Source of the DNA: Candidatus Termititenax persephonae
Lineage (GTDB): Bacteria; Margulisbacteria; Termititenacia; Termititenacales; Termititenacaceae
DNA length: 51,678 nt
Direction of reading: 5' to 3'
Assembly: GCA_003864475.1 (NCBI GenBank)
Contig: BGZO01000007.1
Location: 1 to 51,678 of the forward strand
Under the pieces are notes generated by a model. It did not search any database and was not told the origin of the DNA. It was given only the letters and a program-made list of their open reading frames with translations. This document shows, piece after piece, positions 47,431 through 51,678 of this stretch. How positions within the stretch are numbered: the first letter of the stretch is position 1; each line of letters starts with the position of its first letter. The position numbers were made by a program, and so were the translations under genes.

Positions 47431-49272
47431 ATGGCTAAAGCAACAGTTGCAGATTTGCAAAAAATCGCTCAAGAACAAAGCGGCGTGAAGTCCGCGTATC
47501 AAAAAGTCGTGCTGGTCTGCGGCGGCACAGGCTGCGAGTCCAGCAAATCGGACTTGATTTATCAAAATTTGCGGCAGGGCGCGCAGGATGCCGGTTTGAC
47601 TAATGTGCAGGTCATCAAGACCGGCTGTTTCGGTTTTTGCGAGAAAGGGCCTATCGTCAAAGTTCAGCCGGACGAATCTTTTTACGTTGAGGTCAAACCG
47701 GAAGACGCGGCGGAGATTGTCGCCGAGCATCTGGTCAAAGGCCAGGAAGTCGCGCGGCTGCTGTATGACAAAAATAAAAAACCCGGCACGAAAGCCGACG
47801 ACATCGATTTTTACAAAAAGCAGGTGCGCGTGGTTTTGCGCAATTGCGGCATCATCGATCCGGAGAATATCCACGAATACATTGCCCGCGACGGCTATCA
47901 GGCTTTGGCCAAAGTTTTGTTTGAGTTGACGCCGGAACAAGTCATTGAGGAATTGAAAAAATCCGGCCTGCGCGGACGCGGCGGGGCGGGTTTTCCAACC
48001 TGGCGCAAATGGGATTTTAGCAAGGCGGCGCCGGGCGCGCAAAAATATATAGTCTGCAACGCGGACGAAGGCGATCCGGGCGCGTATATGGACCGCAGCA
48101 CGCTGGAAGGCGATCCGCATTCTGTGCTGGAAGCGATGACCATTGCCGGCCGCACTATTGGCGCGAACCGCGGCTTCATCTATATACGCGCGGAATATCC
48201 GCTGGCCATACATCGTTTGGAAATAGCTATTAAACAGTCCCGTGAACTGGGGTTGCTCGGCAAAGGGATTTTGGGCAGTAATTTTGATTTTGATATTGAA
48301 CTGCGTCTGGGCGCGGGGGCGTTTGTCTGCGGTGAGGAAACCGCTCTGCTGGCATCTATCGAAGGCTCGCGCGGCATGCCGAAGCCCCGTCCGCCGTTCC
48401 CGGCGGTGAAAGGTTTGTGGGGACAGCCGACAGTCATCAACAATGTAGAAACTTACGCCAATATCGCGGCAATTATTCTCAAAGGCGGCGAGTGGTTTGC
48501 CGGCATGGGTACGGCGACTTCCAAAGGCACAAAAGTTTTTGCGCTGACCGGCAAGGTGAAAAATTCCGGCCTTATCGAAGTGCCGATGGGCACGACGCTG
48601 CGCGAGATTATTTTTGACATCGGCGGCGGCATCAGCAGCGGCAAAAAATTCAAGGCCGCGCAGTCCGGCGGTCCGTCCGGCGGCGTGATTGCCGAGGAGT
48701 TTTTGGACACGCCGATTGATTATGAAAATCTGGCCAAGATCGGCTCGATCATGGGCTCTGGCGGCCTGATCGTCATGGATGAAGATGACTGCATGGTTGA
48801 CGTCGCGAAATTTTATTTAGAATTTACGGTCGATGAATCCTGCGGCAAATGCTCGCCGTGTCGGATCGGCGGCAAACAAATTCTCGGCCTGCTGGAAAAA
48901 ATCACCAAAGGTCAGGGAGCTCTGGAGGATATTGAGAAAATCAAAAAAATCGGCAAGGCCATGCAGCGGGCTTCGCTTTGCGCGCTGGGCGGCACAGCGG
49001 CCAATCCGGTAATTTCCACGCTCAAATATTTTGAGCAGGAATATTTAGAACACATCAACGCCAAAAAATGCCGTGCCGGAAAATGCAAAGACTTGCTGGC
49101 GTTCAGCATTATCGCCGAGAAATGCAAAGGCTGCGGTTTGTGTCTACGCAAATGTCCGGCTGGCGCGATCAGCGGAGAAAAACTAAAACCGCATGTGATC
49201 GCTGAGAAAAAATGTATCAAATGCGGCGCGTGTCTGGCGAGCTGCAAGTTTGGCGCGATTGTTAGGAAATAA
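47431..49272 (+). CDS. hydB: NuoF-like subunit, flavin/NADH-binding (HydB)
   Basis: A 613-residue protein. Order of parts: N-terminal [2Fe-2S] thioredoxin-like domain (VVLVCGGTGCESS, KTGCFGFC; about 25-110), NuoF core with the NADH/FMN site (GLRGRGGAGFPTWRKW; DEGDPGAYMDR), an SLBB segment, the cluster motif ESCGKCSPCRIGGKQ near residue 470, and two C-terminal [4Fe-4S] sets (CKGCGLCLRKCPAGAI and CIKCGACLASCKFGAI). The C-terminal ferredoxin domain is typical for bifurcating hydrogenases rather than complex I. It transfers electrons from NADH, probably coupled with ferredoxin. Confidence 0.95.
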   Translation: MAKATVADLQKIAQEQSGVKSAYQKVVLVCGGTGCESSKSDLIYQNLRQGAQDAGLTNVQVIKTGCFGFCEKGPIVKVQPDESFYVEVKPEDAAEIVAEHLVKGQEVARLLYDKNKKPGTKADDIDFYKKQVRVVLRNCGIIDPENIHEYIARDGYQALAKVLFELTPEQVIEELKKSGLRGRGGAGFPTWRKWDFSKAAPGAQKYIVCNADEGDPGAYMDRSTLEGDPHSVLEAMTIAGRTIGANRGFIYIRAEYPLAIHRLEIAIKQSRELGLLGKGILGSNFDFDIELRLGAGAFVCGEETALLASIEGSRGMPKPRPPFPAVKGLWGQPTVINNVETYANIAAIILKGGEWFAGMGTATSKGTKVFALTGKVKNSGLIEVPMGTTLREIIFDIGGGISSGKKFKAAQSGGPSGGVIAEEFLDTPIDYENLAKIGSIMGSGGLIVMDEDDCMVDVAKFYLEFTVDESCGKCSPCRIGGKQILGLLEKITKGQGALEDIEKIKKIGKAMQRASLCALGGTAANPVISTLKYFEQEYLEHINAKKCRAGKCKDLLAFSIIAEKCKGCGLCLRKCPAGAISGEKLKPHVIAEKKCIKCGACLASCKFGAIVRK

Positions 49273-49296
49273 CCTCTCCAGTAAAAAGGAGTAAGT

Positions 49297-51051
49297 ATGA
49301 GCAAGCAGGTAAATCTAAAAATCAACGGCAATCCGGTAACTGTGGAACAGGGCACGACAATACTCGACGCCGCGAAAAAGGTCGGCGTGAAAATCCCGAC
49401 GCTTTGTTATCACCCCGACCTGACTTCCTGGGCGGCCTGCGGCATCTGCATAGTCAAAGCCGAAAACTCGCCCAAGACTTTTCGCGCCTGCGCCACGCCT
49501 GTGGAAGAGGACATGAGTATTATCACGCATGACGCGGAAATCGTGGAGATACGCAAAACTGTGCTGGAATTAATTTTGTCCAATCACCCCAATGACTGTC
49601 TGCAATGTCCGCGCAGCGGAAATTGCGAGCTGCAAACTATCGCCGCGGAATTTGGCCTGCGCGAAAGTCCGTACCGGAAAGTTTTGCGCGGCCTGCCGGC
49701 GGATAACAGCTCTCCCTCGATTGTACTCAATCCTGAAAAATGTATTTTGTGCGGACGTTGCGTACATGTCTGCCAGGAAATGCAAAATGTTTGGGCGCTG
49801 GAATTTATCGGCCGCGGCCACAAAGTGCGCATCGCGCCGGCGGCGGACGTTAGCCTCAATGACAGCCCCTGCATCAAATGCGGCCAGTGCAGCGCGCATT
49901 GTCCGGTGGGCGCGATTTACGAAAATGACGAGACCGGCAAAGTCTGGACGGCTCTCGGCGACAAAGAAAAATATCCGGTGGTACAGATCGCTCCTGCGGT
50001 GCGCGTAGCGGTCGGCGAGGCTTTTGGTTACAAGTCAGGAGAATTATTGACCGGCAAACTTTACGCCGCACTGCGCCGTCTGGGTTTCCGGGCGGTCTTT
50101 GACACGAATTTTACAGCTGACCTGACGATCATGGAGGAAGGCAGCGAGTTTGTGAAATTGTTCAAGGAAGAGCCGGACAAACTGCCGCTGGTCACTTCCT
50201 GCTGTCCGGCCTGGGTGGATTATCTGGAAAAATATTATCCCGACCTGATCCCGCATTTTTCCACCGCTAAATCTCCGCAGGCTATGCTCGGCGTTCTGGC
50301 CAAAACTTATTACGCGGAAAAAAATAAAATTGAGCCTAAAAATATTTTTATGGTTTCGATCATGCCCTGCACGGCGAAAAAATACGAGATTTCACGCAGC
50401 GCCGAGATGCGCGCCAGCGGCCAGCAGGACATCGATGTGTCGCTGACCACGCGCGAGCTAGTACGCATGATCAAAGCAGCCGGCATCGACTTCAATAATC
50501 TGCCGGACGACCGGGCGGATTCTGTTCTGGGCGAATACACCGGCGCCGGCACAATATTTGGCGTAACCGGCGGCGTGATGGAAGCGGCTTTACGTACCGG
50601 ATATCATTTACTGACCGGCGAAGAATTGGGCAATGTGGAGTTTCAAGATGTGCGCGGCTTGAGCGGTGTGAAAGAAGCCGCTGTTGACATCAAAGGCACG
50701 AAAATAAATGTAGCGGTGGCGCACGGTGTGGCCAATGTGCAGTATGTGCTGGACAAAGTCAAAGCAGCTAAAACAGCCGGACAACCCAGCCCCTATCATT
50801 TTATAGAAGTCATGGCCTGCCGCGGCGGTTGCGTGTCCGGCGGCGGACAGCCTTACGGCGCGACTGACGAGATTCGCAAATTACGCACCGCAGGGATTTA
50901 TCAGGACGACCAACTAGCCGCCAAACGCTGTTCGCATCAAAATCCGGAAATACAAAAATTGTATAAAGATTTTTTAAGCCAGCCTTTGAGCGAAAAGTCG
51001 CATCATCTCCTGCACACCAAATATAAGGCGAGGCCGCTGTATAATAGGTAG
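49297..51051 (+). CDS. hydA: [FeFe] hydrogenase catalytic subunit (HydA, group A3-like)
   Basis: A 584-residue protein. N-terminal [2Fe-2S] domain (Cys 37, 48, 51, 65), a His-Cys3 [4Fe-4S] site (HPNDCLQCPRSGNC), two [4Fe-4S] clusters (CILCGRCVHVCQ and CIKCGQCSAHCPVGAI), then the H-cluster domain with all three signatures: TSCCPAWVDYLE, MPCTAKKYE, and EVMACRGGCVSGGGQPYG. This matches the trimeric NADH/ferredoxin-linked A3 hydrogenases. Its function is H2 production or use in fermentation. The next gene begins seven bases after the stop and its RBS overlaps the stop codon, so hydrogenase expression also drives a methyltransferase gene. Confidence 0.97.
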   Translation: MSKQVNLKINGNPVTVEQGTTILDAAKKVGVKIPTLCYHPDLTSWAACGICIVKAENSPKTFRACATPVEEDMSIITHDAEIVEIRKTVLELILSNHPNDCLQCPRSGNCELQTIAAEFGLRESPYRKVLRGLPADNSSPSIVLNPEKCILCGRCVHVCQEMQNVWALEFIGRGHKVRIAPAADVSLNDSPCIKCGQCSAHCPVGAIYENDETGKVWTALGDKEKYPVVQIAPAVRVAVGEAFGYKSGELLTGKLYAALRRLGFRAVFDTNFTADLTIMEEGSEFVKLFKEEPDKLPLVTSCCPAWVDYLEKYYPDLIPHFSTAKSPQAMLGVLAKTYYAEKNKIEPKNIFMVSIMPCTAKKYEISRSAEMRASGQQDIDVSLTTRELVRMIKAAGIDFNNLPDDRADSVLGEYTGAGTIFGVTGGVMEAALRTGYHLLTGEELGNVEFQDVRGLSGVKEAAVDIKGTKINVAVAHGVANVQYVLDKVKAAKTAGQPSPYHFIEVMACRGGCVSGGGQPYGATDEIRKLRTAGIYQDDQLAAKRCSHQNPEIQKLYKDFLSQPLSEKSHHLLHTKYKARPLYNR

Positions 51052-51057
51052 GAAAAC

Positions 51058-51678
51058 ATGAACAAACAACAAACAACAAACAACAAACAACAAACAACAA
51101 ACAACAAACAACAAACAACAAACAACAACAAGACACTACTAACTGTTTTATATAAAATATTAAAGAAATTTTCTCGGCCTGTTATAAAACTTATTCCACG
51201 GGTTGTTTATATTCCATTGGCCAGATTAATGTTTGCTAATATTTATGACAAAACACGGTTTTTGTATAAAAACAACAAAAATGTGTTTGAAATTATATAT
51301 ACTAATAATCTCTGGGATTCGAGAGAGTCTCGTTCAGGCGTCGGCTCGGAGATAGATACCACTAAAACGATCAGAATGATATTGCCGAAGCTGTGGAAAA
51401 AGTACAAGATAAAAACTTTTTTAGATATTCCCTGCGGCGATTATAATTGGATGAAAGAAGTAAATAAGGAAACTATTACTTATATTGGCGGAGATGTAGT
51501 CCAAGAAATTATTGCACAAAATAAGCAGAAATATGCCCGCGGCAATATATCGTTTGTTGTGCTGGATATAACGCACGATGTTTTGCCGCAGGTTGATATG
51601 ATTTTTTGCAAAGATTGTTTACAGCATTTATCCTATGAAAGTGTGCGCCGGGCGTTATTAAATTTTCAAAAAAGCAAA
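51058..51678 (+). CDS. SAM-dependent methyltransferase with heptanucleotide tract (partial)
   Basis: The frame opens at ATG 51058 with RBS AGGTAGG overlapping the hydA stop, and is open to the window edge (207 codons, C-terminus missing). The first 21 codons after Met come from nine AACAAAC units and encode repeated NKQQTTN. After a hydrophobic/basic stretch, residues from about 120 form a class I methyltransferase: TFLDIPCGDYNWM (SAM-binding motif I), GGDVVQEIIAQN (motif II), FVVLDITHDVLP and MIFCKDCLQHLS (the post-motif acidic/aromatic site). Similar proteins modify sugars or surface polymers; the target is unknown. Its 7-base repeat unit makes frame switching possible. Confidence 0.85.
   Translation, partial: MNKQQTTNNKQQTTNNKQQTTNNNKTLLTVLYKILKKFSRPVIKLIPRVVYIPLARLMFANIYDKTRFLYKNNKNVFEIIYTNNLWDSRESRSGVGSEIDTTKTIRMILPKLWKKYKIKTFLDIPCGDYNWMKEVNKETITYIGGDVVQEIIAQNKQKYARGNISFVVLDITHDVLPQVDMIFCKDCLQHLSYESVRRALLNFQKSK
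51061..51123 (+). repeat. Nine tandem AACAAAC heptamers within the methyltransferase start
   Basis: Nine exact copies of AACAAAC (63 bases) directly after the start codon, followed by AACAACAAG. Since 7 is not a multiple of 3, gain or loss of one unit shifts the frame; the present number keeps the frame open. Confidence 0.95.

Noticed and set aside
50810-51136. Minus-strand frame starting with repeated CCLLFVV units
   Set aside because: It is the reverse reading of the AACAAAC tract and of hydA; the repeated hydrophobic peptide is an artefact of the tract.

Overview
The window looks like a chromosome segment of an uncultured, anaerobic, fermentative bacterium with a Gram-negative-type envelope (lipoproteins, MurA and WecA, spanin-like lysis genes, a trimeric [FeFe] hydrogenase). 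DUF4116 repeats, DUF1538/PII-like proteins and a HydABC hydrogenase would suit a host-associated candidate phylum such as Margulisbacteria, but that placement is a guess. I see no rRNA or tRNA gene.

Layout. (1) 1-5.8 kb: a large lipoprotein preceded by the end of a poly-C tract, then a plus-strand operon with FliK-like, FlhB-C-like (YlqH) and FlgG-like proteins and a dGTPase. (2) 5.8-13.1 kb: a tightly packed minus-strand run holding two unknown proteins, a sigma-70-family factor, WecA/TagO, MurA, a 7TM-HD phosphodiesterase, YbeY, DgkA and a CNNM/CBS protein. (3) 13.3-19.7 kb: LeuRS, then three genes (EF-hand plus DUF4116 repeats, DUF89-like, a small unknown) that each carry the same unusual promoter pattern. 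(4) 19.9-23.6 kb: DUF1538 transporter, tandem PII-like protein, a small-RNA-like terminator region, and a ParA ATPase fused to a glycogen-binding (CBM48/AMPK) domain.

(5) 23.6-44.9 kb: an AT-richer mobile island. It has tape measure, tail, fibre, endolysin and spanin-like genes and two overlapping tyrosine recombinases, but no terminase, portal or capsid gene. It is therefore a defective prophage, a satellite or a tailocin-like element. It also carries cargo: a retropepsin/SEC-C pair, a TerB_N membrane protein and small membrane proteins. Two places in its left part hold a 32-nt repeat of type I-C CRISPR form, gene fragments ending inside that repeat, and a poly-C tract leading into a lipoprotein reading frame.

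(6) 44.96-51.7 kb: HydE and an RluA-family pseudouridine synthase on the minus strand, then hydC-hydB-hydA for an electron-bifurcating [FeFe] hydrogenase, followed directly by a methyltransferase whose 5' end is nine copies of a heptanucleotide repeat.

The most striking theme is simple-sequence contingency. Poly-C tracts sit ahead of lipoprotein signal peptides, and a heptamer tract sits inside a methyltransferase gene. Each is positioned so that slippage would switch the product on or off.
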